A program made the translations under genes and the position numbers. From Rodentibacter rarus (lineage in GTDB: Bacteria > Pseudomonadota > Gammaproteobacteria > Enterobacterales > Pasteurellaceae), in contig NZ_MLHJ01000018.1 in the NCBI RefSeq assembly GCF_001998965.1, forward strand, positions 1 through 62,514: a stretch of 62,514 bases of DNA, in the 5' to 3' direction. Shown here piece by piece: positions 29,903 to 37,884 of the stretch; positions within the stretch are counted from its first letter, which is position 1, and each line of letters starts with the position of its first letter. The notes beneath the pieces were generated by a model. It did not search any database. It saw nothing but the letters and a program-made list of their open reading frames with translations, and was not told the DNA's origin.

Positions 29903-30659
29903 ATTTAATTATCTATTAGACAGATCTCGCTACTTTACCCGTATGGCGGAATGGACTTTATTGGAGAGTATTTTATTCTGTCATAGTGCAATTTCGGTGA
30001 GATCATTTTCTCAATCATTTGGAGCAAGCGGTCGTTTAGATGCGGAGTATTACCAACCTAAATTTGAACGTCTTTTCGCACAACTTGAGAGATTTAAATC
30101 AGTACGTTTAGGAGATATTGTAGATTTACAAAAATCAATTGAACCAGGTTCGGATGCTTATCAAAGCGAGGGAATCCCTTTTGTGAGAGTGTCTGATTTA
30201 TCCAAATTGGGCATAAGTCAGACGGATAAATATCTTAATCCGAATGATTTTTCTAACGTTATTCGCCCTAAAAAGGACACAATACTGCTCACGAAAGACG
30301 GTACAGTTGGTATCGCTTATTGTGTCCCGCAAGATTTAGATGTGATTACATCGGGTGCGATTGTGCATTTATCGTTAAAAACAGAGAGTGTGCTACCCAA
30401 TTATTTAACGTTAGTCCTTAATTCTTTTGCGGTACAATTACAAGCAGAGCGTGATGCGGGTGGTTCAATTATTCAGCATTGGAAACCTTCTGAAATTCTA
30501 GATGTAACGATCCCCATTCTGCCAAAAGAGATTCAGCAAACGATCAGTGATAGAGTTCAAGAGAGTTTTAAATTAAAACAAGAAAGTGAATATTTATTGG
30601 AGCAAAGCAAATGTTTAGTAGAAAATGAAATTGAAGTGAGGGGAAGAGAGAGTGCCTAA
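29889..30659 (+). CDS. Third HsdS module, currently out of frame
   Basis: An open frame of about 256 codons that begins within the G-tract (VDPAKFNYLLDRSRYFTR) and holds a full third recognition module: SFGASGRLDAEYYQP, VRLGDIVDLQKSIEPG, GIPFVRVSDLSKLG, TILLTKDGTVGIAY and a spacer helix at the end. The GRLDAE-YQP motif repeats that of module 2 at an interval of about 264 residues. An internal ATG at 29943 might allow separate translation as a one-module half-subunit, but no strong ribosome site is seen. Otherwise it is silent until the tract loses one G. Confidence 0.75.
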   Translation, partial: VDPAKFNYLLDRSRYFTRMAEWTLLESILFCHSAISVRSFSQSFGASGRLDAEYYQPKFERLFAQLERFKSVRLGDIVDLQKSIEPGSDAYQSEGIPFVRVSDLSKLGISQTDKYLNPNDFSNVIRPKKDTILLTKDGTVGIAYCVPQDLDVITSGAIVHLSLKTESVLPNYLTLVLNSFAVQLQAERDAGGSIIQHWKPSEILDVTIPILPKEIQQTISDRVQESFKLKQESEYLLEQSKCLVENEIEVRGRESA

Positions 30660-30695
30660 TTCACGTGTTCAGACTTAAATAAAGAATGGGCAGTT

Positions 30696-31002
30696 GGGGA
30701 TGGCTATAATGCGATTTTACTGCAAGCAGTTGGCGATCGCCTTGCCGAAGCAATGGCGGAATATCTACGTTTTGCACTTCGTACGAAAATCTGGGGATAT
30801 AGCAAAGAAACCTTTGAAAACGACCTCTTGATCCGTGAAGAATATGTCGGCATTCGCCCCGCCCCCGGCTACCCAAGCTGCCCTAAACACACCGAAAAAC
30901 AGATCATCTGGGATTTACTGGAAGTCGAACAACGGTTCGGAATGAAACTCACCGAAAGCTACGCAATATGCCCTGCCGCCAGTGTGCGTGGCTGGTACTT
31001 CT
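30696..31002 (+). pseudogene. Diverged duplicate of the metH 3' end
   Basis: The reading frame repeats MetH residues about 1085-1190: [48 protein letters not shown] and LTESYAICPAAS. It stops where MetH has WYFTHPAS. Identity to the intact copy at about 25945-26250 is high but clearly not complete (many third-position changes), so it came from a related strain or species rather than from a recent duplication. It marks the right edge of the restriction cassette. Confidence 0.88.
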
Positions 31003-31147
31003 TATCATTTTCTTAAATTGCTCAGGAAGAAAAAGTTTAAAATTTCATTTTATTAAGTTTAATGTTGAAGAGTTTTGTGATAAATGTGAAAAGTTTGTCG
31101 AAAAATATGAAAGTATTAGAGCTGAACTAGATAACCAGAGCTTGTAA
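31003..31147 (+). pseudogene. Orphan gene tail fused to the metH remnant
   Basis: In another frame the bases read IKFNVEEFCDKCEKFVEKYE, then SIRAELDNQSL and a stop at 31145-31147, with no start. It looks like the 3' end of an unrecognised gene cut off exactly where the metH copy ends, so a recombination joint probably lies near 31003. Confidence 0.45.
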
Positions 31148-31159
31148 CAAATTTTACAT

Positions 31160-31255
31160 TAATGGCGTTTTGCTTATACTAACTTAAACACTTTTTCTCA
31201 TAGGATGAGTTTATCCTAAATGGGAAGTTTGTTAGTTATCTAGTACAGCCCCTAA
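31160..31255. mobile_element. IS1016-like terminal remnant
   Basis: TTAGTTATCTAGTACAGCCCC (near 31233-31253) is one base different from the end of the IS1016-like element at 11812-11826, and AACTTAAACA before it resembles its subterminal region. The transposase is gone. It fills most of the 138-base gap before the next gene. Confidence 0.55.
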
Positions 31256-31285
31256 ATCATTACCTATTTAAAAAAGGAAAATCTT

Positions 31286-31897
31286 ATGTTAGATAATTTA
31301 AAACTCTTAAAAGAAGATATGGTTAAAAAAGGTTGGACTATTTGCTGTCTGACATTTAAGTATAATAATGTTAATTATATTATTTTAGTAAAAAGATTTG
31401 TAGGTCAAGAACGGAGAAATAATGAATATGCTTTAGTAAAATTACACTTTATGAAAGTTAATGATTTAAAGGATGAACTTATTGTAGAAGCAAATTCTAG
31501 TGGATTGATTATTGATACTAAAACATTGCGAACATACTTCGGAATAAAATATGGAGATAACCTAGGGGAGATTCTTAGACAATTTACTAATTATTTAAAC
31601 TCATATATACCACGAGAAATGCCTGATCCTAGTGAAATATCTGAAACAGATAAAATGACAATGGTTAATTCATTAAGTAGAAGTGATTCTCAAGACCCTA
31701 ACAAAATCTATTGTTATGAAGCGAGAAGAAGTAGGGGTAAACGTTCCGAATTTAATTCGGATAAAACAAAATTATTAAGACCAACATTATTTGAATATTT
31801 TAAAAATGATGAAACCATAAGTTTTTATTATTCTAAAAAAAGTTATAAAGAAGAAAGCGATGAAAAAATACTTTTAAATTTTGCTAAAAGAAAATAA
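31286..31897 (+). CDS. DUF6037-like protein of unknown function
   Basis: A 203-residue soluble protein. From memory of the family, the text LKLLKEDMVKKGWTICCLTF, LRTYFGIKYGDNLGE and DPNKIYCYEARRS, RSEFNSDKTKLLRPTL fits DUF6037, which often occurs in accessory islands. No catalytic motif is evident. AAAAAGGAAAATCTT precedes the ATG. It is AT-rich and lies just outside the restriction cassette. Possibly island cargo; function unknown. Confidence 0.6.
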   Translation: MLDNLKLLKEDMVKKGWTICCLTFKYNNVNYIILVKRFVGQERRNNEYALVKLHFMKVNDLKDELIVEANSSGLIIDTKTLRTYFGIKYGDNLGEILRQFTNYLNSYIPREMPDPSEISETDKMTMVNSLSRSDSQDPNKIYCYEARRSRGKRSEFNSDKTKLLRPTLFEYFKNDETISFYYSKKSYKEESDEKILLNFAKRK

Positions 31898-31915
31898 ATT
31901 TTTATTTTCTAAATT

Positions 31916-32737
31916 ATGTTAGAAAAAATGCACACTCCCTATATTTACATCGGCACGGGCGGTTATAGCGATACGGATTTAATTGGTACGCTCTATCCGT
32001 TTGGGACGGACAAAGAGGATTTTTTGCCGATTTATAGCCAGCATTATGACACCGTTGAGATCAACAGAACTTTTCACGCCCCTATTGGTTATAAAGCGGT
32101 GCAGGGGATATTGGAAAAAGTGAGAGGGAGGTTACGGTTTTCCGTTAAACTTCATCAAGATTTTAGCCATAAACGCACGGCAACCATTGATCAGGCAAAG
32201 GAATTTTTAGCTACCTTGCAACCCTTGCAGGAAAATCGTTGTCTCGCCAATTCATTTGTGCATTTCCAACGAGTTTTGAACGCAATTTTACCAACCGTTA
32301 TTATTTGGCGGAGCTGGTTTCGTGGTTTAGTGATTATCCCCTTGCCATTGAATTTCGTCACGCTAGTTAGCATACACCATCGGTGCTGGATTATTTTCAC
32401 AGCAAAGAAAACTTGATTTGGTGCAATGTGGATTATCTGCCCAATATCGGTTTGCCCGCCTTTCAATTTTATGCGAACCAGCGTACCGCTTATCTACGAT
32501 TGCACGGTCGAGCTCCCCATTGGTGGAAAGCCCTATCGGCACAAGAACGCCACGATTATCGGTATAGCGGTGTGGAGTTACAACAGCCATTCTTTCTATA
32601 ATATCGAAAGTCTGAAACAGTATTTGACTCAATATGGCTTTAACGTGAAAGAAAGGTCCGCGTTTTTAGTGGGGCAGCAGAGTTTGTTTTGTAAAGTTAG
32701 CCCACAAGCGAGAATCAAGCAAATATTGCCGATTTAA
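31916..32737 (+). pseudogene. Broken DUF72 (YecE-like) gene
   Basis: The N-terminal part is typical of DUF72 proteins (YIGTGGYSDTDLIGTLYP, HYDTVEINRTFH, RLRFSVKLHQDFSH). A frameshift near 32235 moves the frame so that RYYLAELVSWFSDYPLAIEF follows, then TAG at 32368-32370 replaces the Trp of RHASWH. The next part, VLDYFHSKENLIWCNVDY and YLRLHGR, is in that frame, and further frame changes follow. About 260 residues of the family can be pieced together. Non-functional. The bases from 32740 to 32831 hold nothing else recognisable. Confidence 0.85.
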
Positions 32738-32831
32738 TCGCACGCCAACGTAATAAAAACGATTAAGGAGAGTATTGGCAAGTTGTGAAATATTGAAAGT
32801 ACTCTGCTCTCCAAAGCCTGACGAATTATCA

Positions 32832-33575
32832 TCAAATTTCCAATTTCTCCACGGTAAAAACTTCTTTTTTCTCCAAGTCAAACTGCGCACGCACGCCAAA
32901 GGCTTTTGCAAGATTTTCAGCATTTAGCACCGCTTGCGTTTCGCCACAGGCTAGCACTTTGCCTTTATTCAGCAAAATCACTTCATCACAAAATCGATAC
33001 GCCAGTGATAAATGATGGATTGCCACCACGCAGGTCTGTTTAGGTGTGAGGGACTTAAGCTGTTCCATCATATCGATTTGATAATAAGGATCGAGCGGGG
33101 CGATTGGTTCATCGGCAAGCAATATTGGTGCATTTTTAATACAGCACCGCGCCAGTTGCACACGGGCTTTTTCACCGCCTGAAAGTTGTTGAAAGGGTTT
33201 ATCCAATAAGGCAGAAACAGAAAATCGCGCTGAAATCGACCGCACTTTTTCCTGCTCTTTTGCAGGGCTAAGGGGATAAGGCTGCCCTAAGGCGATCACC
33301 TCATAAGCGGACAAATCCCAGTGAATTGCGGTATTTTGAGCAAGATAGGCGAGTTGTTCGCTTTTTTGCCGGGCGTTCATTTCGCTTAATTTGCAACCAT
33401 TTAGCCAAATTTGACCGCTTGCAAGCGGTAAGATTCCCGCAATACTTTTCAACAAGGTCGATTTCCCTGCGCCGTTTGCCCCCATAATGCCGACCAATTT
33501 TCCTTGCGGAATATGGCAACTGACATTGCTTAAGGCGTAGGGCTGGCTCACATTTTCAAGGTTAATCACGGGCAA
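32832..33575 (-). CDS. ABC importer ATPase, BtuD-like
   Basis: A 247-residue ATPase of the iron-chelate/cobalamin importer class. It has Walker A GANGAGKST, the Q-loop LAYLAQ, signature QLSGGEKARVQLAR, Walker B ILLADEP and switch His in AIHHLSL. The start overlaps the permease stop by 14 bases. Last gene of an operon with the permease, an L,D-transpeptidase and the binding protein. Cobalamin is the likely cargo, with other chelates possible. Confidence 0.88.
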   Translation of the reverse strand: MPVINLENVSQPYALSNVSCHIPQGKLVGIMGANGAGKSTLLKSIAGILPLASGQIWLNGCKLSEMNARQKSEQLAYLAQNTAIHWDLSAYEVIALGQPYPLSPAKEQEKVRSISARFSVSALLDKPFQQLSGGEKARVQLARCCIKNAPILLADEPIAPLDPYYQIDMMEQLKSLTPKQTCVVAIHHLSLAYRFCDEVILLNKGKVLACGETQAVLNAENLAKAFGVRAQFDLEKKEVFTVEKLEI

Positions 33576-34536
33576 GCCTCCGTTGTTGTGTGAGTAAAAC
33601 CCAAATTAGCACGGGAGCGCCAATTATAGCGGTGAGTGTGCCGATGTAGATGTGTGAGAAAAGCGGGAGATATTGCACACTGAGATCGGCGATGAGCAGT
33701 AATAAAGCGCCGATTAGCGCACTACTCACATAAAGCTGAGAGGGGCGTTTTTTGAGTAACATTCGGGCAAAATGGGGAGCGATTAAGCCGATAAAACCTA
33801 TCGTCCCCGTTTGTGGAATGGTTGCACCAACCAGCAATGCCACGCCTAATGCGGTGATAAAAAAGCTCCGTTTGGGGTTAATGCCCATCGTGGCGGCGGT
33901 TTCTTCACCAAAGGTGAGAACATCAATATAACGCCGTTGCTGAAAAAGGCAAAGACCACCGAGCAATAGAATCGGGAGCGATAAAAGTAACGTATCCATT
34001 TTTGCCCAAACCAGCGAGCCTTGTAGCCAGCGATAGAGTTCTGCCAATGCCCATGGGCTTTCGGCGTTGGAGAGTAAAAGGGCGATTGCCGAGCCGAGTA
34101 GCATATTCACTGCCACGCCACTTAAAATCATCACCGTTGCGCCTTGTTTGTGCGCAATGAAATAGACCAACGTAAAACTGGCTAATGCCCCAAGTACGCC
34201 ACCGAGCAGCAACAGGCTTGCAGGAAGGGAAAAATAGTAGAGCAAAAAAACGCTGGCGGTGGTTGCTCCATTGGCGCTGCCGAGCAATCCCGGGCTAGCG
34301 AGAGGATTTTGAAAAACCGCCTGCATCGCATTGCCGGCAAGCGCTAAACTCGCACCTGTCAGCACCGCCAATAATATGCGGGGCAGGCGAATATCCCAGA
34401 TCACAAGGGGGCGCATATCCGTTAGCACACCATCGGTATTTTTTAGCTGCGCAAAATCACTGAGTTGGTGGTAAAGCGTCCAGGCAACAATGAATACTAG
34501 GCATAGAAGAAGCAATAGGTTAAGGTATTTTTTCAT
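33562..34536 (-). CDS. ABC importer permease, BtuC/FecCD family
   Basis: A 324-residue membrane protein with about ten hydrophobic helices and FecCD family motifs: DIRLPRILLAVLTGASLALA, GNAMQAVFQNPLASPGLLG, GTIGFIGLIAPHFAR and IGAPVLIWVL. It overlaps the ATPase gene by 14 bases. It would form the inner-membrane channel of the importer. A uptake signal (AAGTGCGGT) lies just upstream of its start. Confidence 0.9.
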   Translation of the reverse strand: MKKYLNLLLLLCLVFIVAWTLYHQLSDFAQLKNTDGVLTDMRPLVIWDIRLPRILLAVLTGASLALAGNAMQAVFQNPLASPGLLGSANGATTASVFLLYYFSLPASLLLLGGVLGALASFTLVYFIAHKQGATVMILSGVAVNMLLGSAIALLLSNAESPWALAELYRWLQGSLVWAKMDTLLLSLPILLLGGLCLFQQRRYIDVLTFGEETAATMGINPKRSFFITALGVALLVGATIPQTGTIGFIGLIAPHFARMLLKKRPSQLYVSSALIGALLLLIADLSVQYLPLFSHIYIGTLTAIIGAPVLIWVLLTQQRRLARD

Positions 34537-34560
34537 AAAAGTGCGGTCATTTTTTTATGT

Positions 34561-35136
34561 TTATGGGCGAATATCAATTTCCGCATTGTGTATCACAGCA
34601 TTAAATAATTCATCAATTTCCTCATTGGTGACGGCAATACAACCATCCGTCCAATCTTTACGCAGATGTTGACGACCAATATCAATAAATTTATTTGGTA
34701 AACCGTGAATTTTTATTAATCCACCGGGAGATTTTCCTTGAGATTGGGCATAAGCTTGATCTGCGGAATTAGGGTATGAAATACCTAAATTTTTGTGATA
34801 ACGACTATTAGGATTACGTTCATTAATACGGTAAACGCCCTCTGGTGTTTTTTTGTCCCCCTCAAATTGCTTATGTCCCACAGGGGATTTACCGAGTGAA
34901 ATCGGATAAATCTTCACAAGTTTATTTTGATTATAAGCCCACATTTGACGTTCGCTTTTCATTACCACCAAGCGAGTAATTGGCGTATTTTTAGGTAGTG
35001 GCTGCATATTCAATACTTGTGGTGCCGCTTCTTTTTCGCCTTTTAACAGATGATCGGGCATTGGCTTAAGCATTAAAAATGTAGTGCTACAAATAGCCAT
35101 AATAAGCAACAATGCAATAAATATTATTTTCTTCAT
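34561..35136 (-). CDS. L,D-transpeptidase, YkuD domain
   Basis: A 191-residue exported protein with an N-terminal signal anchor (KKIIFIALLLIMAICSTTFL). The YkuD domain runs from about residue 55, with LVVMKSERQMWAY, KTPEGVYRINERN, IKIHGLPN and the catalytic DWTDGCIAV (Cys). Such enzymes join meso-diaminopimelate residues in peptidoglycan or attach proteins to it. The ATG at 35136 follows AGGGAAGA. It lies between the binding-protein and permease genes of an uptake operon, on the same strand with short gaps, which is unusual for this enzyme. Confidence 0.88.
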   Translation of the reverse strand: MKKIIFIALLLIMAICSTTFLMLKPMPDHLLKGEKEAAPQVLNMQPLPKNTPITRLVVMKSERQMWAYNQNKLVKIYPISLGKSPVGHKQFEGDKKTPEGVYRINERNPNSRYHKNLGISYPNSADQAYAQSQGKSPGGLIKIHGLPNKFIDIGRQHLRKDWTDGCIAVTNEEIDELFNAVIHNAEIDIRP

Positions 35137-35147
35137 TTTATCTTCCC

Positions 35148-35939
35148 TCAATGTAAAGCATTGTATTGATTATAAATTCGTTCTGCCCCAGTCCAGATGC
35201 CGTGATCAAAGCAATAAGTGTATTTCATTGGAATACGAAAGTGCGGTCGGTTTTTAAAAAGTTTTTTTAAAATTGGGTGATTGAGGAGCGCTGATTGTTC
35301 GTTATAGCTTTGTTTGTCCGAGATTTCAATCAGTACATTTGGTTGGGCAAGCACCATTTTTTCCAATGAAAAATTTTGTGCACTGAGCGGTGTTTTTAAT
35401 GGCGTGAGCCCGAGCAAATTAAGCAATGCAGAATATTGTGGAAAATCGCTTTCCACGAACCCTGTATCCGAAAGCATTAAGGTTTTTGTAAGAGGTTGAT
35501 TTAGCTTGAAATTTTTAGATTCCAATTTTTTCACCAAATGCTCAGCATAAATTTCATTGCCCGTGATTTTGCCCAGTTTCAATATTAAATCAAAGAGTTC
35601 ATCAGGAGTTTGTGGTTCATCGTTAATGGGAATTACCTTTGCCCCAAGTTTTTTCAAGTCTGCTATCAGTTGAGGGTAGAAGCTTTCATTGATAAGTAGG
35701 GTTTTATCTAAGTAAGGTAATAATGCGGTGAGCTGTGGTTCGAGAGCAGGTTTATCGGTATTGACTTTATCCAACATCATCAGTGAATTTTTGGAATAAG
35801 ATGATTGTGCTGCAATTTGGTCGGGATGTGCGAGTTCAGCCAAGAGTCTATCACTACACAACGTCAGCGAAACAAATTGCTCACTATAGGAAGGAAAAGA
35901 AAGAAAAAGTGCGGTTGAGAAAATAAAAAATTTAAACAT
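35148..35939 (-). CDS. ABC importer periplasmic binding protein, BtuF-like
   Basis: A 263-residue secreted protein with a signal peptide (MFKFFIFSTALFLSFPSYS). The cluster A/class III binding fold is suggested by FVSLTLCSDRLLAELAHPDQ, then QLIADLKKLGAKVIPINDEP and a long linking helix region. The start at 35939 gives a clean signal peptide; an upstream start adds nine odd residues. Relatives with this VSL-LC-D opening often pair with BtuB-like receptors. First gene of the importer operon. Cobalamin is inferred from family and from metH and the receptor in the window. Confidence 0.78.
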   Translation of the reverse strand: MFKFFIFSTALFLSFPSYSEQFVSLTLCSDRLLAELAHPDQIAAQSSYSKNSLMMLDKVNTDKPALEPQLTALLPYLDKTLLINESFYPQLIADLKKLGAKVIPINDEPQTPDELFDLILKLGKITGNEIYAEHLVKKLESKNFKLNQPLTKTLMLSDTGFVESDFPQYSALLNLLGLTPLKTPLSAQNFSLEKMVLAQPNVLIEISDKQSYNEQSALLNHPILKKLFKNRPHFRIPMKYTYCFDHGIWTGAERIYNQYNALH

Positions 35940-36013
35940 AGCAGACTCATTTTGATTCCACATCAACTACGGTATGACTCATAACAATTCGTTTTACTTC
36001 ATAAAACATAAAT

Positions 36014-36035
36014 TTTTTCGAGCCGGAGCGCAAAA
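36014..36035. promoter_or_regulatory. Candidate CRP-S (Sxy-dependent) competence site
   Basis: The half-sites TTTTTCGA and GCGCAAAA are separated by 6 bases. The CRP-S consensus in Haemophilus is TTTTGCGA-N6-TCGCAAAA, so one base per half differs in the core. It lies about 90 bases upstream of comEA, whose Haemophilus homologue belongs to the Sxy/CRP competence regulon. Confidence 0.6.
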
Positions 36036-36072
36036 GTGCGGTCAATTTCTTGTTTATTTTCATAGAAAGAGA

Positions 36073-36103
36073 AAAATGTTGATGTTGATTTTATCAACAT
36101 TTT
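36073..36103. other. Leader hairpin of comEA
   Basis: AAAATGTTGAT (36073-36083) pairs perfectly with ATCAACATTTT (36093-36103) around a 9-base loop, 21 bases before the start codon and just ahead of the ribosome site AAGGAAA. No T-run follows, so it is not a clear terminator. Confidence 0.55.
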
Positions 36104-36124
36104 CATCATTAACAAGGAAACACT

Positions 36125-36463
36125 ATGAAATTAATGAAAACCTTAATCAGTTCAATTATTTTAGGCAGTAGCTTATTTAGCGTAAACTCATTGGCAGAGG
36201 AAAAATCAGCGGAACCGGTAGCGGTACAAGCGGAGATCACCAAAAATGAAATGTCAAAAAATATGGAGGATAAGCTCAATATTAATACGGCAACAGCAAA
36301 TGAAATTCAGAAATCCTTAACCGGTATTGGTGCAAAAAAAGCCGAGGCTATTGTGCAATATCGTGAAAAACATGGTCATTTCACTACCGCAGAGCAATTG
36401 CTTGAAGTCCAAGGCATTGGCAAAGCAACCCTTGAGAAAAATCGTGATCGCTTAACTTTTTAA
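36125..36463 (+). CDS. comEA: ComEA-like competence protein (helix-hairpin-helix)
   Basis: A 112-residue periplasmic DNA-binding protein. It has a signal peptide (MKLMKTLISSIILGSSLFSV to LAEE), a low-complexity linker, then the ComEA helix-hairpin-helix (LNINTATANEIQKSLTGIGA, KKAEAIVQYREKHGHF, VQGIGKATLEKN). It helps pull incoming DNA across the outer membrane. It corresponds to Haemophilus ComE1. A CRP-S-like site lies upstream, and the genome is rich in uptake signals. Confidence 0.92.
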   Translation: MKLMKTLISSIILGSSLFSVNSLAEEKSAEPVAVQAEITKNEMSKNMEDKLNINTATANEIQKSLTGIGAKKAEAIVQYREKHGHFTTAEQLLEVQGIGKATLEKNRDRLTF

Positions 36464-36471
36464 TAAATATT

Positions 36472-36503
36472 CAAAGGTCGCAATGTGCGACCTTTGACTT
36501 TCT
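36472..36503. terminator. Terminator between comEA and the lipoprotein gene
   Basis: CAAAGGTCGCA (36472-36482) pairs perfectly with TGCGACCTTTG (36486-36496) around a 3-base loop between two convergent genes. The T-tracts are short on both strands, so strength is uncertain. Confidence 0.6.
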
Positions 36504-36510
36504 AAATGGA

Positions 36511-36978
36511 TTATTTACTGTAATTGACACAAATAATCTGTGCAGCATTATAAAGTGTGGTATTAGGCGTTAAACGAATGCTGTATTTCTCTTGTTTTTT
36601 CGGCGCTGCACGTAGCCCCTCCCCCCAAAACTCATCATAAAAATCAGTACGAACTTGTGTTAAACGATAGTTTTTACAATTTAAAATTTTATATTGACGA
36701 ACGGAACGTGCATAGCGTTTTGATTCTTTAGGGTAAACATATAAACCTTGGTCTAAATTAATTACGGCATCAAAATGGACTTCTTGAGGTTCTTCGTTAT
36801 CAATCCAAATAGAATCCGTATCAATATAATAATCAACATCTTTTACCAAGCGTACATAACCTTTACGATCTTGTGTAGGTGGAGTGAGCTTAACGTCTTG
36901 ATGTTCAGCATTTTTTTGTATCGGAGCAGCGCAAGCGGTAAAGAGCACGGCAGAGAAAATTAAAATTAGCTTTTTCAT
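36511..36978 (-). CDS. Protein E-like surface lipoprotein
   Basis: A 155-residue lipoprotein. The signal ends in a lipobox (LFTAC) with the lipidated Cys at residue 16. The mature part (KGYVRLVKDVDYYIDTDSIW, QEVHFDAVINLDQGLYVYP, YARSVRQYKILNCKNY, TDFYDEFWGEGLRAAPKKQ) closely matches, from memory, Haemophilus influenzae protein E, an adhesin that binds vitronectin, laminin and plasminogen. The core Cys pair (NCKNY and IICVNY) is kept. Whether it binds host proteins here is inference. Confidence 0.85.
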   Translation of the reverse strand: MKKLILIFSAVLFTACAAPIQKNAEHQDVKLTPPTQDRKGYVRLVKDVDYYIDTDSIWIDNEEPQEVHFDAVINLDQGLYVYPKESKRYARSVRQYKILNCKNYRLTQVRTDFYDEFWGEGLRAAPKKQEKYSIRLTPNTTLYNAAQIICVNYSK

Positions 36979-37013
36979 ATTTATTCCTTAGCCTGATATT
37001 CATTGAGGATCAG

Positions 37014-37754
37014 CTAGAACTTAACGGTATGCCCGTAGCCTTCTAAAATAGATTTGATATGTTCTAATGATTCCCGTGTTGGGGGCATCACGTCTTCCAG
37101 TTCATAATCAAAGCCAAGGGTTTTCCATTTATGTGCCCCAAGGCGGTGATAAGGCAGCAATTCGACTTTTTCGATATTTTCCATTCCCTCAATAAATTGA
37201 CCAAGTAAGTGGACATCGTGATCACTATCTGTATAACCCGGCACGACCACATAGCGGATCCACGTTCTTTGATTGCGTTTTTGTAGGTATTTGGCAAATT
37301 CCAAGGTTCGTTTATTCGGAACACCAATTAAATTTTGGTGAACTTGATCATTTAATTCTTTTAGATCAAGTAACACGAGATCGGTCACATCGAGCAATTC
37401 ATCAATAATATGATCGTAGTGGCGGACAAAACCATTAGTATCAAGGCAGGTATTAATCCCTTCTTTTTTACAAGCCCGGAACCAATCCCGCACAAATTCC
37501 GCCTGAAGAATCGCTTCACCGCCCGAGGCGGTTACGCCACCGCCTGTAGCATTCATAAAATGGCGATAACTCACCACTTCTTTCATTAATTCCTCAACAC
37601 TGATTTCTCTGCCACCATCTAAATCCCAGGTATCACGGTTATGGCAGTATTTGCAACGCATTAAACAGCCTTGCATAAATAAAATGAAACGAATCCCCGG
37701 CCCATCAACCGTGCCGCAAGATTCAAAGGAATGAATTTTTCCTAAAATAGACAT
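37014..37754 (-). CDS. pflA: Pyruvate formate-lyase activating enzyme
   Basis: A 246-residue radical SAM enzyme that installs the glycyl radical on PflB. The iron-sulfur motif is [12 protein letters not shown] (CxxxCxxC) and [10 protein letters not shown] follows. [20 protein letters not shown] is typical of the start. It lies downstream of pflB on the same strand, after a hairpin that probably limits its expression. Acts under anaerobiosis. Confidence 0.95.
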   Translation of the reverse strand: MSILGKIHSFESCGTVDGPGIRFILFMQGCLMRCKYCHNRDTWDLDGGREISVEELMKEVVSYRHFMNATGGGVTASGGEAILQAEFVRDWFRACKKEGINTCLDTNGFVRHYDHIIDELLDVTDLVLLDLKELNDQVHQNLIGVPNKRTLEFAKYLQKRNQRTWIRYVVVPGYTDSDHDVHLLGQFIEGMENIEKVELLPYHRLGAHKWKTLGFDYELEDVMPPTRESLEHIKSILEGYGHTVKF

Positions 37755-37809
37755 AATCAACCTACAACAACGAAATAATATAGCTAAATTTTATCAGAAT
37801 ATGACAACA

Positions 37810-37841
37810 TAAAAAATGAGCCTGAGTAAAATCAGGCTCAT
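37810..37841 (-). terminator. Terminator between pflB and pflA
   Basis: ATGAGCCTGA (37816-37825) pairs perfectly with TCAGGCTCAT (37832-37841) around a 6-base loop. On the minus strand TTTTTTATG follows. It lies 44 bases past pflB. Confidence 0.85.
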
Positions 37842-37884
37842 CATTGTGATTGCCACTAAAGTGCGGTCAATTTTTTTAACGTTT

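Noticed and set aside
30661-30876. Minus-strand frame over the metH duplicate
   Set aside because: It is the same shadow frame seen opposite the intact metH 3' end, created by the duplicated sequence.
37810-37841. Regulatory RNA between pflB and pflA
   Set aside because: A perfect stem followed by a T-run on the coding strand is explained as a normal terminator.
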